DNA of 64,000 nt from Aculops lycopersici (GCA_015350385.1 WNKI01000002.1:7143987-7207986); one strand, 5' to 3'; counted from the stretch's first letter, positions 12,576 through 26,267 are shown. Notes: generated by a model from the letters alone, not told the origin. Translations and numbers: made by a program.

Positions 12576-14908
12576 CGGCAGCGGCGAGTGGCGCTAACAT
12601 GGAATTTACCTGTTGCTAGCAATAGCGCCACTGCTATTGCTATCAGTTTGCGTCCGTTCCTCTGACTGTCACCCTAATCTCAGCGGTGCCACCCGCAAAC
12701 AGATGATCAAGAGAAGGAGACGGACAGGTAAACTCCAACTAGGCACCGACCACCAGTTGCGTCCTTGCAATCTACTTGCAATCAGTGTTCGCCAGACTCA
12801 CACATAGAAAATCGACGATGCCCACGAAGACGACAAATTCCAATGAAGTAGTCTGCGGAATTTGTGGACTTGTGCTCTTTCTCGTATTCAAATGACGAGC
12901 AGAGCCACGATGAGCAAATTTATTATCTGGCCAAATTAATCTACTCGCCTGCTCACTTGCAAAGTTACTAGTAGTGCTCGTAGGCGAGAGTTTCAATGAC
13001 GCAAGAGGCACTTGTGCTTCCTTTTTTCGAATCACTTTATAACTTACAGGCGACCACCAGTTGAGTTATTCGGAGTGAAATATAAAATCTCCAACTGATG
13101 TCTCGGGAAAGAGATGGAGAGAAAAGTCTAAACTCCACTCTCACACGCCAGCAATGACAGATATTCATTGGAATATTAGTAAAGGGGTAGAGGAAAGCGA
13201 AGTGTCAATCTATGAGGCTTTTGTTGTCCTCCTTCCATCCTAGCCAAATTCCAAGTGCACGCTACTCGTCGTCGCCTGTTCTCATTAAGTCGCTTTTCCT
13301 ACTACCACCTGACTCTGTATAATTTGATGCTGGCTGGCTGGCTGGCTATCCGAACGAACGAGCAACAGGTAGAAGTTACCCGGTGGTTGCTACGAGATAA
13401 GAGGCTCATACAAACGGAGCACGCTGTTCACTTGAATGACAGGTGAATGAATGGAAATCCGAGCAACGATGGTGGCCAAGTGGCGGGAGTGAGCTTAGCT
13501 GCCGATGCAACTAAACCAAGGTGAACAGCACGATATTTGCCATGTCTCTTTTCGACGCATCAGTCATCTCGAGCAGCCAGACGAGGAAGGAGCAACAAGT
13601 TGTAGTTGTTGTTGCTGCTGCCGCCGCCGCTGTTGTTTCAATTTGATCCGAGCGAAACGACGACCAGTTGTAAAACGAAAGCCGAGCTCGTTACGCAACC
13701 TACCTGCGCAAAAGGTGAGCTGCCCATTGCTCGCCGGTGGTCGCCGGCGACCGAAGTCCTCAGGAACTACTCAAACACTTGGTTTAAAACGTTGACTGGG
13801 CTGATTGTGTGTAAATGAGCGGCGATACCCCAGAGCTTAAGGTAGGAGGAGGGAAAAAATGATTTTCTTGGAAGTTTGTTTCTCTCCATAACTCCAATAG
13901 TTTAGCTTTGAACTGAAACTAAACTAATGCAGCTAACATTTCAAACTCAAACTCAACCTTAAACTTCAAACTTTCAACTTCTCAAGTGTCCATTTGCTGG
14001 CGCTCAGGTAATAATCGGCGGGCCGCCGTCGGATAGGAGGATGTAAAGGCCAACTTTTTAACTGGCCGACCAAATAACCAAGAGGTTGATTATGTTTTTA
14101 AGCTGCGGCGGTGGCGGCTGGCGCAATAATCGAGCCTCTCAGCTGCCCACTTGCCAGCTGCTGCCCCTTGTTGGCTAGCTCTGTGACGCAATCACACATC
14201 CGTGCAAATATCTGCAGGAATCCCAACTTTTGTTTCCCCTCCAATCTACTGGTCCTGCCAAACTTGGTGCCTTTTGAAGAGCACATCGAGTTTTTTTCAC
14301 TAATTATAATCATGCAGCGAGGAAGAAATCATTTCTTCTCTGCCACTCGATGCTTAGAGTTAGATTAAAAAAGTCCGGACACTTAATTGATTGCGATTGC
14401 AAATAAGTTCGCACTAACGGCGGCAGCAGCGAGCGGCGGCTCGGATTTCCAACACTTGGACAACAACTCAATTAAATTTAATTGAGTGGCTTGCAGGTTT
14501 CAAGGAATCGGCTGCTGAATAGGACCGATGAATCTAGACACACAAGATGCAAGAGGGAAAAGTAGCCAAAGAGGATCGAGAATATCATCGATCGTCGCGA
14601 AAACAGGCCAACTTCTCTTTGGATCCATGAGAAATAAGCGGTCATTTAGCCTGGAGCCGCTCATTTGCCAGGTTCCTGTCTCTCGAAGCTGCTCAAGCAA
14701 CCAACTCGGACCACTTGTTGCCTCTACTCAACTTTTTCTCCATCTAAAATTGACTCGAATATTCGCATCTCCAATCGTGGCCAACTAGCAAGCTTCTGTT
14801 GGTCGCCAGATTCCCACAGTTTCGAAGCGAGTGGCAACGGTGATCTATGTGCCGCATCAGTTCATCATTATCCTCGTCGCTGGTGGCCGGTGCTAGCTGG
14901 TGGAGTTG

Positions 14909-14939
<31 letters not shown>
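14909..14939. repeat. TTA trinucleotide tract
   Basis: About ten tandem ATT/TTA units in a Fas1 intron. Confidence 0.95.
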
Positions 14940-15495
14940 GAATTCTACCTGCCTGCTCGAAAGCAATCAGCTAGCGCGATTGCGCAACGATCTTACTGTC
15001 GACCCACATGGCCAATGATGAGACGAAAGTTTCTTGTATTTTTTCTCGAAGTTAAGAGAAAACCAAAAAGTCCAACTGCACGACCCAAATCTGAATCCAA
15101 AGTCGCGCCTCTGCCTATCGCAAATCCCACCGGCTGGCGGAGAGTTCGACTGGAATTTGTTATGACGTCTTCATCTATCTCGGTGGTTGCATAACAAATG
15201 CAACGCAATGAACACGCAAGAGGCGAGAGATTGAAAAGAGCGGCCGTCGGTTAGACTAAGTTGGCTTTTTTGAAGTTGAGGTGTAAGGTAGAGGGTAGAG
15301 AGAAAAACAGGGATACTAAAGAGAACTAGAGTTATCTAGAAAGAGCCACAGAGAGTCGAGTAATTATCATTATTCAAATCAACTAGTGGCGGTGGTGGTG
15401 CCCCGGCGCCTGCTCCTCTACACCTTGAATCAATGATATTACCTGCAGAATACATAAACTTCTTTGTGTGGCCGCATCCGTCGAGTTTCTATTTC

Positions 15496-15527
15496 TTTCT
15501 ATCTCTATCTGAAGCTAGAGATAGAAA
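15496..15527. repeat. Perfect hairpin (12-bp arms, 8-base loop)
   Basis: TTTCTATCTCTA (15496-15507) pairs with TAGAGATAGAAA (15516-15527). It lies in a Fas1 intron. Confidence 0.85.
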
Positions 15528-17072
15528 CGAAACGAGCGAAAGGCATACAGAAAGTAACAGAACAACAACAATCACTTCACTTCTTTTCTGGCCGAATTAA
15601 ATAATCGACTCTCGGCTCTTCGAATGTGTGTTCATTTGAGTTCAATTTCAAATGATAACCCCCCAAATGAATTGCTAATTCCTCAGGCGAGCGGCTTGAA
15701 ACTTTGGGGGCCGAAGAGGGCGATTGTCTAACAGGTAGAGTTGTTGCTCCTCGCACCTGAGCATGCGGCTGTTGCGGCATCGCCCATCATGATAATAATC
15801 ATGGTCATCGTCATCATCAGGTGAAGTGGCAGCAGCGGCGCAGCTCAAATGAGACGACTAATCATTCTTTTGCTCGCAGCGCAGGTTAATTTAATACAAT
15901 TGCTCTTTTTCGTTCTTCGAGATGCAAGCGAGCTATTTCTTCTTTGGCTAGCTTCCCGTCTAGACGTTCAAAGGCTAGGACGTGGTTTGCTCGTCTTCCA
16001 CTCGAACACTTACTCGAGGGCCTCGGCAATCAAAGTTGTGAAGCTCGAGGCGCCAAACGGGCGATAAGAATCTTGGCAAGATTCCTAATTTTTCCACCGA
16101 TTGAGCTGGCAAATTCTTTTGTATTTTTCTCGCACTCGCTCCGAAAAGCTCGTCTCTTCTTCCAACACGAAAGCCAGAGATGCTCAATTTTGATCTATTT
16201 GAGGTGGCGGCAAAACTCCAAGTCGAGAAGGGAACCAATTAGATAATTTACGGCAGCCACCACCGCCGCCGCGAGCTGGTCGCCCTTAAGTTGAATCAGT
16301 TCAATCGGATGTTGCGCAACCGACGTTTGCTACTGACGCCGAGGAGGTCAATTGTATTCCTCTCCTAGCTGCGAGTCATTAGCTGACCCTAATAGTTTGC
16401 CCTTTAGAAAGTCAATTAGCGTCATCATTTTATCCGTTTCTCTCGCTCTCGCTCTCAACCTCATCTTCCGCTGCGCTGGCCTGTACCTTTTTCTCGTCGC
16501 TTACCTGAGGCGTCGTCGGTGGCAGCGGCAGCACTATCAGCAACAACAGGTCGTTGCTACCGTGGCGCCGCTGCTCATCTAATCTAATCTAATTCTGGCC
16601 GATTGCATAACAATGGCGCGCGCTGTTCGCTGGTGGCTCTGGTGGATACCAACAATAATAACGATAACAATAACTCGGCGCTTACCCATCCCTCGTTGAC
16701 GGGAGGCTTTAAAGTGATGCTCAGTTTTGCGTTGATGCCAAACCGAGTGTCCAGTTTGCCCGCGGCACCAAAGTCCACTACTCGGTTGCTCATTTCGTTT
16801 AAATTTAACCGATAGAAGCAAAAGTAGCAGCGGCGGCGGCAGCTTTGGCTTTGGCTGAGGAAAGCGAGAGAATGGAACGGGTTTTGTGCAAATTACCTGA
16901 CCAATTGAATTATTCTCAAAATTTTGGATCAGAATCTCTAGAGATTCCGTCCAGAAGTCCATTGTATAAACTTGTTAAACAAACTAATCTCGTCTCATGA
17001 ACTCAACACTCACCACTAACCTAAACTAAATTCTACCCTCAAAATTTGTACCCACAAACTAAACTACTCCAG

Positions 17073-17199
17073 ATCCTCGAGCGACACTTGGTTGTTAATA
17101 GGAAATTGGTACGCCGCGAACTCGAGCGCCTGGACTCGGTGCAAACGCAAGGCGCCACCTTGCGGCTAGTGGATTCGGTTAACGCAAATCAATTGACAG
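17073..17199 (+). CDS. Fas1: Fasciclin-1, exon inside FAS1 domain 4
   Basis: Short exon of 127 nt. It enters in phase 0 and leaves in phase 1 at ACAG|GTAAGT. It encodes ILERHLVVNRKL followed by RLDSVQTQGATLRLVDSV, the middle of a FAS1 domain (the I-L-x-x-H-L/V-V block that follows the first strand-helix unit). The same ILERHL block occurs in domain 4 of insect Fas1. It joins the previous exon (ending RLRQ) without loss of frame, and its final G completes an Ala codon with the first two bases of the exon at 25299. Confidence 0.82.
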
Positions 17200-18758
17200 G
17201 TAAGTTGCTCTTTTCATCACCACTATCTGAACCACTGGCAAGTGAATATAATTGATGTCCTCTTTCTCTGTTACATATAAATGTATTCTCGATTTGAATT
17301 TTGCATTCTGATCAATTTCACATAATCAGCTCGCGACTGCGTTTGCTTGGACTAATTTTTAAAACTCTCAAAGCACACACATCACTCACCACCACGAGGA
17401 CGACGATGACGATCATCTAAACTCATTTGCATGATAATTGAAACGACAATCTAACGAGAGCCATTTGCGCGAGCGGAAGCGGAAGTTTCGAACGAGCTGC
17501 AAGTTGTGTCGCGTGTCGCGCATCCATCATGTGGTTGTTGTGGCTGTCGCTTAGATCTGTCAGTGTCCTGTTCTATCTCGATTCCATCTCCCCCTCAGTT
17601 GCTCATATTGAAATGGAAACTCGTGTTGCAACATTCTCGAGTCTCATTGGGGTGGCTACAAAACAAGGCAAAGAAAAGCAGACCAGAGCAAAGCGAAGAG
17701 AGTGATAACAACTCGCTGCAAATCGAATCGCTCGGCCGCCGCCGCCGCCCATGACTCACCGACCTCTCACACGGAAACAAGTGGTTGTTGTGTAATACAT
17801 CGTCGCTTCGCTCGGATGATAGATGGGTTGTCCTGAGAAACCAACCAGATCGATTGGTTGGTTCGACTCTCTGGTTGTCCGGTTGCTTGCTAAGTTGGTC
17901 TTTGGTCGCAGCGAGCTCCTGTTTCTTGTATCACTAGTTCAAGTTGCAAAACCGGAAGTCGCCAAGTGCCAACTGGGAATTCCAATCGTCGGAAGCTCGA
18001 TTCTGTAGAGTTTTTCCCTAGAACTCGACGAAATCAAGCGATCTAATCGAGTGATTGAGTTACAACACAGTTTTTAGGCATCGCGTGGACGAGGAAGAAG
18101 TGCGATGTGAAATCTGTTTCTAGAAATAACAACAATGGAACACAAACAAACAATTGGTCCGATTCTTCAGTGGCGCGGCGTGGTTTTGTGTGATTTGAAT
18201 TGATTGGCATAGCAAATCATCGATGTGATCTTATGTGTTGTGTTTAGTTATGCCGCATGAGTTTAACTGCAAAACTCGAGCACTCCCGTGTTCCAATTCC
18301 CTAGTGTCACTTCCTGTTAGTGTGCGAGAAAAAGGAATAGAGGAATATAATTATAGCTGCAATTGAAATGACGAATAAGTGATCAGCTAGTAGGAGAAAC
18401 TTGATCGCCTTGTTGTTGTTGTCGTATTGTTAGTAGGCAAGCAAAAATAGGAAAGCTCGCCTTTGATTTGAGTCAACTGGCAGTCCAGTTGGTCAATTTT
18501 ACCAAAAGAGACGAGTAAAAAGTATTTAATTTCAGGACTGAGGCTCGCTTTTGCTGCCACTAACACATCGATGCTTCCACATCAAGCGAATGATCGATGA
18601 GTGACTTTGTGTCCATGATTTGAATCATGGCAACAACTTTCTAGCTACTGAATAATCTGGCGCCTACATTGATTAGCACAAACTTTCTATGGTATTCTTT
18701 TTGTGGAAGTGGAAGTTTGAGTGGAGAAAATGAGGCAGAAAATCGCCATCCAGTTTGT

Positions 18759-18762
<4 letters not shown>

Positions 18763-18791
<29 letters not shown>
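18763..18791. repeat. CT dinucleotide microsatellite
   Basis: About 14 CT units in a Fas1 intron. Confidence 0.95.
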
Positions 18792-18794
<3 letters not shown>

Positions 18795-20567
18795 GTTAAG
18801 GAGACAACATTGGAAACTACGGTGCAAATTTACCAATGGGAGGCCAAGTTTTCGGTTGCAGTTTGCTCTCCTGTTTCTGCTAATCGGAGGTCATCATACG
18901 CAAACTTGGCGCCCAAAACTCGCAATCCATCATAAGGCGTGCGAGTTTGTCTTCGTCGTTGTTTGTGTTATTCAACTTAAAACTTTTCGGCCAACTCGAG
19001 AAGTTGGCTTTCGTTTCTCGTTCGCTTGGCTGACATCTGGACTCTTATTTTCTATTCAAGAAAAGAGCCAACTAATTTTTCAATTTTGACTGCAACCAAG
19101 TTAAACCTTTCCCCTGTTTCTATTCCTTTTCTCGGCGCACTTACCTGGTCGCGAAAATATCGAGTTTTTCCAAAGTTCCAACGCAGCAACTGTGACTTCG
19201 GCGACAGAAGAGAAGCCGATTGAGATGTCAGAGCAAAAAGGATTTACTTTTTGCCTTGGAGGGCGAGAGACCAACGAGAGCATATGGGAGTTTTCTCCTC
19301 TTCCGGTTGCATCATTTATCAAAGTTTGCTGGTTGCAAAATGCGACTTTCACGACTGCCACGATTAGAGTTCGCCGAGATGGAATGATCTTTTCATAAAT
19401 CACACAACAACTCGAAGCAACAGCAACATCAATACTAAACAAGCGCAAGTCAGGAGGCGACGAGTGGCATTTGCATGGTGAAAAACACAATGCAAATTGA
19501 CGTCATGATTGGACGCCACGTTAGAAGTCGGCCGACTAGTTGCGTCACCATCCTGGCGGCCGCTTTTGTGTCGATGCCATTGCCACAGAATGAAACAGGA
19601 AGTAGCGACTGCTGCCAATGTGATTCGCACGAAATGTGAGCCAAGTGGCCGCCGCCGCCGCTGCTGCTCTGTTGAAAGGAGATCGGCGGCAGTATTATTA
19701 ATGGAGTGATAATTTACGGCGATTCTTTTCTCCATTTAATAATTCGGTTTGTCGAATTGAAGAGGAGCGATATTTAAAATTCGTGCTTCGGAGCAAAGAA
19801 GTGGGCAGTTTCATTTGGCCAACCAACTTTGGCGAACTCGACGAAAACTCGAGCAAACAAAGTAAATGGTGCGACGACCACGACGACTGCCACGATGAGC
19901 AATTGAAATTGAATATCTTGCTTGCCGCTTATTTCCCCTCTCCTTTTTCTCGATTCGAATCGAATGCCCGGCAACTTTTGAGGCAATTTACGAGCCAACA
20001 GCATCAACAACTGGTGGCTGGTGGTGCGAAGTCAATAAAATATAATAGACTGCAACCGAGCGAACAAATGCACTCGCTCGCCGGTGGCTAGTGTATAAAA
20101 TAAATTCGAATTACAGGTAAAGGCAACCATTCCGCCCACGAGTTTGTAGTCGGTCATTCAGTTATTCAGTTGAATGCAGCAAACCGGTCGCATTCTGTCT
20201 CATTGTCATGTTCCTCAAATGACTGACTGCTCGTCGTCGTCTGTGGTGTGGTGGGTGAGTTTTGCGGCGCCAGGAAGCATTCCTATTGCTATCCAATGGG
20301 AACACAATCGTCTCCGTCGTCGCCTCCTCGAATTGCTTCTTCGCTCTGAATTAGAGGATGTGACTACAAAGAAGCGCACCACCTGTCGTTGCGCTTGAAT
20401 CCTCAGGTGGCAAAGTTGGAATTTGCGATCCTCCGGCTCGAGTTTGCAAATTATCGCCAAGTTGTTGCTGTTGTGGCTCGATAGTCGCAACAACTGCACA
20501 AGTGGCGCGAGCCCACACAATGCTCTCGCTTTTGCCACCTCCTGCACTCACTTCAAATGGCTGGCTT

Positions 20568-20616
20568 CAAATTTACCTGTCGCCTGCCATCACTAGCGGC
20601 AGGCGAGGTAAATTTG
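20568..20616. repeat. Long hairpin (19 bp, one 2-nt bulge, 9-base loop)
   Basis: AAATTTACCT-GT-CGCCTGCC (20569-20588, GT bulged) pairs with GGCAGGCGAGGTAAATTT (20598-20615), plus one further C-G pair outside. It is the longest inverted repeat I found. It lies in the third visible Fas1 intron. Confidence 0.88.
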
Positions 20617-23600
20617 CAAACAGAAAAACCAAAATTACAAATCCAATGGCAACCAATACAATATGACGACCACGACAATTGACTCACCTAGTGGATTGCA
20701 CTAGTGCCTCCGTAGAGCTCATGTTTATTGCGTTGAAATTTTTGTCGGTCTTGACATGGAATTTTCGTTTTATATTTCGTTTTATGTTGTTGTTTGTTGG
20801 TGATAAGGCCAAAGTTGCTCCGAGAATCACTCCAACTGCATCTATTGCAACGACAGAAAAATTCTAGATCTCATCACAGAGATAAAACTTACATATGTAT
20901 ATATGTAACCGGTGAACTTTGTCGAAAAACTTCAACTTGAATCATAGACAATGACAACCCGAAAGTCCATTTCCACGGTCAACCCAGATAAATATAGAGA
21001 TGCAACGACGAGTTAATTGGCCGCCGATTTGGTTCACCTGTCGTTAAGTCAATTGTTCTCCCTTTCTTTCTCTTGTTTTCCATCTCTTATTATCTCCTTT
21101 GAAGATGAAGGATGAGAAAGAGCAAACTTGTTAACTGCCAACAGCAAGAGTAAAAACTATTTATATATATATGTAATTGCAAACAAAAACTCGGCTACAA
21201 AGTTTGGCGAGAATCCGACTTTTTGTTGCGCAACAGTGACGCAATAACAATTGAGATAACGATAACCCTGCCGAACCATTCGAATTGAACTATTTTTAAT
21301 AGACTGCGAGTGGCAAGCGTATAATGGAATCTCGTGTCGCGTTGCTCAATTTAATTGTAAACGAATCGAGTTGTTTGTTTTGTTTTAGTTTAGTTTAGTT
21401 TAATTTCGGGAAGTGCAACTAACTTTGTTGAGCCCGAGCAGAACGAGAGAAGAGTTCATTTCCGTTTGCTCTTTTTTGAACTGGAAAGATGCTCTCCTCT
21501 TTTTCTAAAACCAAGGATTCAATTTGCTGCCCAACTTGCCTCGCAAACTACCGGCCAAATTTGCTTGGTTAGATTAGATAACGAAGTGACCAACTACAAT
21601 TGACTGCTCGCGCCGACAGTCAATTATCGCGTTGCTATCGTTATCGCTGCTGCCGTCGTTGTGGCTATTTGTTTGATGTAGTTGCTCCCTTCTGTTGCCG
21701 CACTTTTGGCCAACTCGGCGACTGGCCATTTGGCGCCATCTGCTTGCTGGAGCCTCTCCTCCTGCCTCTACTCAAACTTAAGCGGCCAAGTCTCGATTAC
21801 CCAACTAACTGGCCACTTGGCGCCTTCGTGTTAACTGCTGCCGCCGCTCTCCGGCAGTTAGTTAATCGTTCAGGTAAACCAACTCTCGAGTTACCTTGAA
21901 ATTGAGACGTTAACTATTCGCTGTCGTCGTCGTCCTCCTTATCCTTGTTTGGGCTAAGTGATAGGAGCAAACTGGCGCCGGACACGCAAACCCGAGCCAA
22001 GTCCACAAGGTTTACCGAGATTTTAGCTCGAGATACTTGAAAAGAAGCAGCAGACAGTGAAACAGAAAAGTCGACTGTAGATTTCAATGATAAACAAACT
22101 TACACTTGAGCTGGTTAATTTGTGTTTGCTCTCGGCTCGGATTCCGCCGACTCTAACTCACCAGATGAACGCCAATTGAGGCGCCTGTTAGTTGTGATTG
22201 CGCAACTTTTCTCGTAAAAGGTCGTGACACGAGCCCATTGGTTGGACCTTCGGTTCGTTTGCTTACTATGAACTCGTAAATTTTCTAAGCGCTGGCCTCA
22301 GAAATTGTGAGCTCAGCTTTGTTTTGCATGGGACGCGCTTCGGGTCAAATTTTTAGCTCAATTTGATTGCAGCAACAACAACATCGGAGTCGAAGGTAGC
22401 GGTGGCGGTGGTGGCAAAAAGACAATCGATGGGGCGACAACTTGTTGTTGCTGTCTCTGCAGTTATTTACGAGTTTATTTGAATGGTCTTCTTGTTTGGT
22501 GGACCTCACGCACACATTATTTCATTGACTTGAACGCTGAAATCCAAGAGGCAAACAATCTCCTCTGCGGCCTAAATAAATTTTGTTCCAATTCTCCTTC
22601 TCCAGCCAACCAAACTCCAAGGTTCATATCGAATCTCAAAGCTCAAATCTAAACACCTACCCGCTCCTGCTCATCAATCATATCAGTGATCCACTCACTT
22701 GGCTGGCAAGCGAGCGAGAGATTTGATTGAATTAGGCGCTAAACTTGCGCCACTTTGCACTCTTGATGCAGCTAAAAATGCAAGCCTCCAGTGAAGCCAC
22801 CTGACCATCATCTGGGCTAGCAAACACGACGAGCTTCATTGGTCCACCAGGTGAGTGACTAGAAATAGCCTCAATCACCTAGCAAGCGGCGGGCGTCTGG
22901 CGATTGCTTGGCAGGTAATCGTGTGATTAACGATCACGGCCACTCGCTTAGACAAGTCTGGTCATCGAACAGGTGGACTCTTGGGTGCGTCCTCGAGATC
23001 CTCGGCTGTCGTGCGATACATTGTAGCCACCGAGTCCGTCTCTCCATTCGTGTGAGATCAGATGAGAGAGGATCGACTCGAGATGGAAGAATTATGATGA
23101 TGATGTAATGTAACAAATTATGTGATTTACTTTCGTGTTGTGTTTGTCTGTCTAACTATTATTATTATTATTTTAATGTGTGATCGAGTTTTAGCTTTAG
23201 TTGCTGCGGTTTAACAACTGCAGCGACGTCTAGCGTGAACAGCCGGCCTCCTCCGTCTCGATTCAAATGAACTTATTCTGTCTTGCCCGTCGGCTCTCAG
23301 ATAGCCGAATGCCATTTGAGCCGAGCAATTACGAGATGCAACCCATTGATTGTGTTTGAGTTGGTCGAGTTCTTTGCAGCAACGAGCCAGAGAGATGGGA
23401 AACTTCAGATTAAATAACTTAGTTGACTTACATTAAATCACGGCCACAGCGAGTGTAGCACACAATGAGCCATTGCTCTCACAGTTGGAGTTTACCTGGA
23501 GCACGCCCACTCTTTTCTCTATGGCCACAGCGTTGCTTTTTCCTCTGTTTCTGGATCGACAGGTTTCTTCTCTCTAATAAGGGAATAGGAAGAGCCTAAG

Positions 23601-25298
23601 GGACGGGGGAAATCGAGGCCACGCCTCCGTTTGTTGCCTTGTTTCTCCCTGCTTCTCGATGGAGGAAAGAAAAACCGATGGCCTCTTGAAAACTGGAAAC
23701 TACCAGCAAAACAAACCGACAAACAGAGACAACAAAAAGGAGAGGAAGAGAAAACAACTTAATTATCAGACGGCGACGCAACCGAGGGACCATTTAGCGT
23801 CGCGGTCGGTTGGGCGCGCGACGTTGCAATTTCCTTTAAAATACGATTGCAGGTGAAAGTTTTTGCACTGGTCCCACTTGTTGAGTGGGATTTTTCTTCT
23901 CTCTTTCAATCTTTCGGTCAAGTGAGCAGCACGAGCAACAGGTGAGCGGCGGTAATGATGTTATTGTGTACTTGCGCTGTGCATTTGGCAGCCGATTTCA
24001 TTGGCCTCTCTCAACATTCGAAACTTGAGACGAACTCGCTAATGATGAAAGCGAGGAAATCCTCGCATCGCAACCGATTATATCTCATAGGAGAAAATCT
24101 TTTGAAAATTACACAAGTTGACTTGTATATTGTGGTTGCATTTATAAAAGAAGCGCGAGTTTTCACTTGTCCGGTTGCTGGTTTGTGTTTATATCTTTCT
24201 CTTTCCACTTGCCAACCAGAGAAGGAAGACAAGGGAAAATCTAACGGCCGGATGACGAACTCGGCAACTTGTTAGCTGTCCACATTGGCGCGCGTTGAGT
24301 TCATCTCACCTGTTTGGACTGGAGCGCCTGTTTACCTGCTCACCTGTGGCACCAGGCAGCAGACATCGGGCGAGTGGCAAGTGGCACTGGCCAAGTATCG
24401 TGTTGCGCTTCTAATGGCCAGATTTGGTTTCGCTGATTTCGCCGTGCCGCGGTTATGCAAGTTGCTGCTGGTCCAGTGCCGTCGCGATCCACTCGCCGTC
24501 ATCCACTTGTTGCTGTGTGTGTAGAAGAACACACTGACAGCAACATAATTTATGTCCATCGCCTCGGTTGGATTTCCAGCGGGCAATTCTATGGGCTAGT
24601 TATTGTGTTTCCTGTCGCCTAGAAGCGGGCGGGTAAATTTAGCCAATAAATTCGTCTGCTTTCGCCATCGGCCTCAGCGGACGAGCTCTACCTTGGCGCA
24701 CCTCTAACTTCTTGGAAGTCTTTATAAGTTTAGTTGGCAAAACGTTAAATCTTCGATTAAATTGCACAGCATTGAGGACATAATAAATCTCTCCCTCTCT
24801 CGCTCTCTCAAGATTTTGCCTGAGGTCTCTGGTAAATAAGCGCAACCTAGTCAAGTTATCTGGTTGGACGCCACTTTGTCGCGCTTAATTTCGTCCCCTC
24901 CGAATAAAGACAGTCAAATGTTGTTGCTGTGACAGTTTTCTTGTCGTCGTTGCTCTTGTGATGTTTTCGCCAACATAAAAACTTGATTATCCTTATCGCG
25001 TTACCATCATCGAGAAGAGATAAGTCACCTTGAGTTAAATGAGCTCACCTGCCGCTTGCTGTGCAGTTGGCCACTTCGTCAACTCCGCCACCAACTTGCA
25101 TTGCGTCACCACCACCCAGAACATAAACTTTAAATTTTAATTGCCTCCACTTGCTACGCGTAACTAAATGCACCGAACACTTGGTTCATATACAAATCAA
25201 ACTATATCACGCTACGATCAGCTGACTAACTAACCTGATGATTTCTCTTCTCGCTATGTCATTTGATTCTTCTACCACACACAAAAAAAACATAACAG

Positions 25299-25873
25299 CA
25301 TTCGACTCGGACCCGAGCGCAAGCCAAACTCAAGCTCCCAGCAGCACATTTGCTGCCTTGCACTCAATCGTAACCGGAAACTCGGTCACAAGCCAACAGC
25401 TGACTCCGGCGAATGGAGGCGCCAAGTTTGGCAAGATTTTGAGACTGGCCAACCAACCGGATGGAGCGCAGACTTCGGCAAACATTGTGCAGTTCAATGA
25501 GGCTAGCAATGGAGTTGTCTACATAATCGACTCGGTTCTCCTCCAACCAGACGACGCCGATTACATCCAACAAACCAGCTCCACTCCAGCAATCTCATCC
25601 ACCATGTCCTCGCTCTTGGGCGCCCATAATTCGGCCATTCTAGACTTCATCCACAATTTAACTGCTGGCGCCATCCAGTTGAGCGCGCAGTCAATGTTGG
25701 CGCTAATCGGAACCCTAACTCTCGCCATAGCCGCACTCTTAATTCTAAGCTTGGTGCTCGTGATCAGACGCCGAAGGCTCAACAAGTTGCACAGCCACCA
25801 ACAACTCGAATCTGGTCTCACCTCAAGCTCATCGGCAAACTCTGGCTCCACCTCGACCACCAAGAGTCTTTAG
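25299..25873 (+). CDS. Fas1: Fasciclin-1, terminal exon: end of FAS1 domain 4, transmembrane helix and cytoplasmic tail
   Basis: The terminal exon enters in phase 1 (split Ala codon) and stops at TAG 25871-25873. It completes FAS1 domain 4 with the closing block NGVVYIIDSVLL. A Ser/Thr-rich stem follows. Then comes a hydrophobic helix of about 23 residues (starting LALIGTLTLAIAALL), an RRRR stop-transfer and a tail of about 31 residues rich in Ser and Thr. This architecture predicts a type I single-pass membrane protein. Drosophila Fas1 is known to be GPI-anchored, with its hydrophobic stretch at the very C-terminus; the basic tail here argues against a GPI signal. From 8173 to the stop the visible protein is about 1001 residues, longer than insect Fas1 mainly because of low-complexity linkers. 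Confidence 0.85.
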
Positions 25874-26261
25874 GAGCGACTCCAAGCAGGGAGTTCTATT
25901 ATAAAGCTCCACTTTCAAGAGGATAGCATTTATAAGAAGAAGAAGACATATTATTAGAGGCATAATCGTTCGCAACAAAGAGATTGTGGAAAACTAAAGA
26001 CACCCGAGATAACAATTTAATTCTTAATTACTTTTGTACATAGAGATGGATAGGAAGAGAGGGAAAGAAGAAGTAAAAATTCGCGAAGAATAAGATAGCA
26101 TGATATATTTTCTATTGTCACCACCATTAAGATAGTATTGCCATTCTACCCGGTCAATAGAAACCTCAAAGAAGAGGGAGGACAAGAAACCTTCTAGAAA
26201 ACTGTAATTCTCCCAAAGCTGGAATTTATTTTTATAAGCCAAGGGGAAATTTAAGACCTTC

Positions 26262-26267
26262 AATAAA
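26262..26267 (+). terminator. Poly(A) signal of Fas1
   Basis: AATAAA lies about 390 bases after the Fas1 stop codon. The 3' untranslated region between them is AT-rich with no long reading frame. It is the first canonical signal after the stop, so the transcript probably ends near 26,280-26,300. Confidence 0.55.

Larger units (their letters stand above)
10479..17072 (+). other. Fas1 intron (6.6 kb)
   Basis: Intron between phase-0 exon ends: donor GTAAGT at 10479 and acceptor CTACTCCAG ending at 17072, with CACTAACC upstream as a likely branch site. No nested gene is convincing. It carries a GAG tract at 12551-12575, a TTA tract at 14909-14939, and perfect short hairpins at 12102-12132, 12617-12642 and 15496-15527. 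An open frame at 11424-11717 ends at a GTGAAG donor-like site, but I could not link it to FAS1. Confidence 0.75.
17200..25298 (+). other. Fas1 intron (8.1 kb)
   Basis: Donor GTAAGT at 17200; acceptor CATAACAG ending at 25298, with GACTAACTAACC about 70 bases upstream as a likely branch site. Phases match across it (1 to 1), so no further coding exon is required. It holds a CT tract at 18763-18791, an ATT tract near 23158-23173, an 18-bp palindromic site at 18613-18630 and the 49-base hairpin at 20568-20616. Open frames such as 20351-20551 (-) and 21600-21899 (+) resemble coding sequence but match no known family. Confidence 0.75.
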
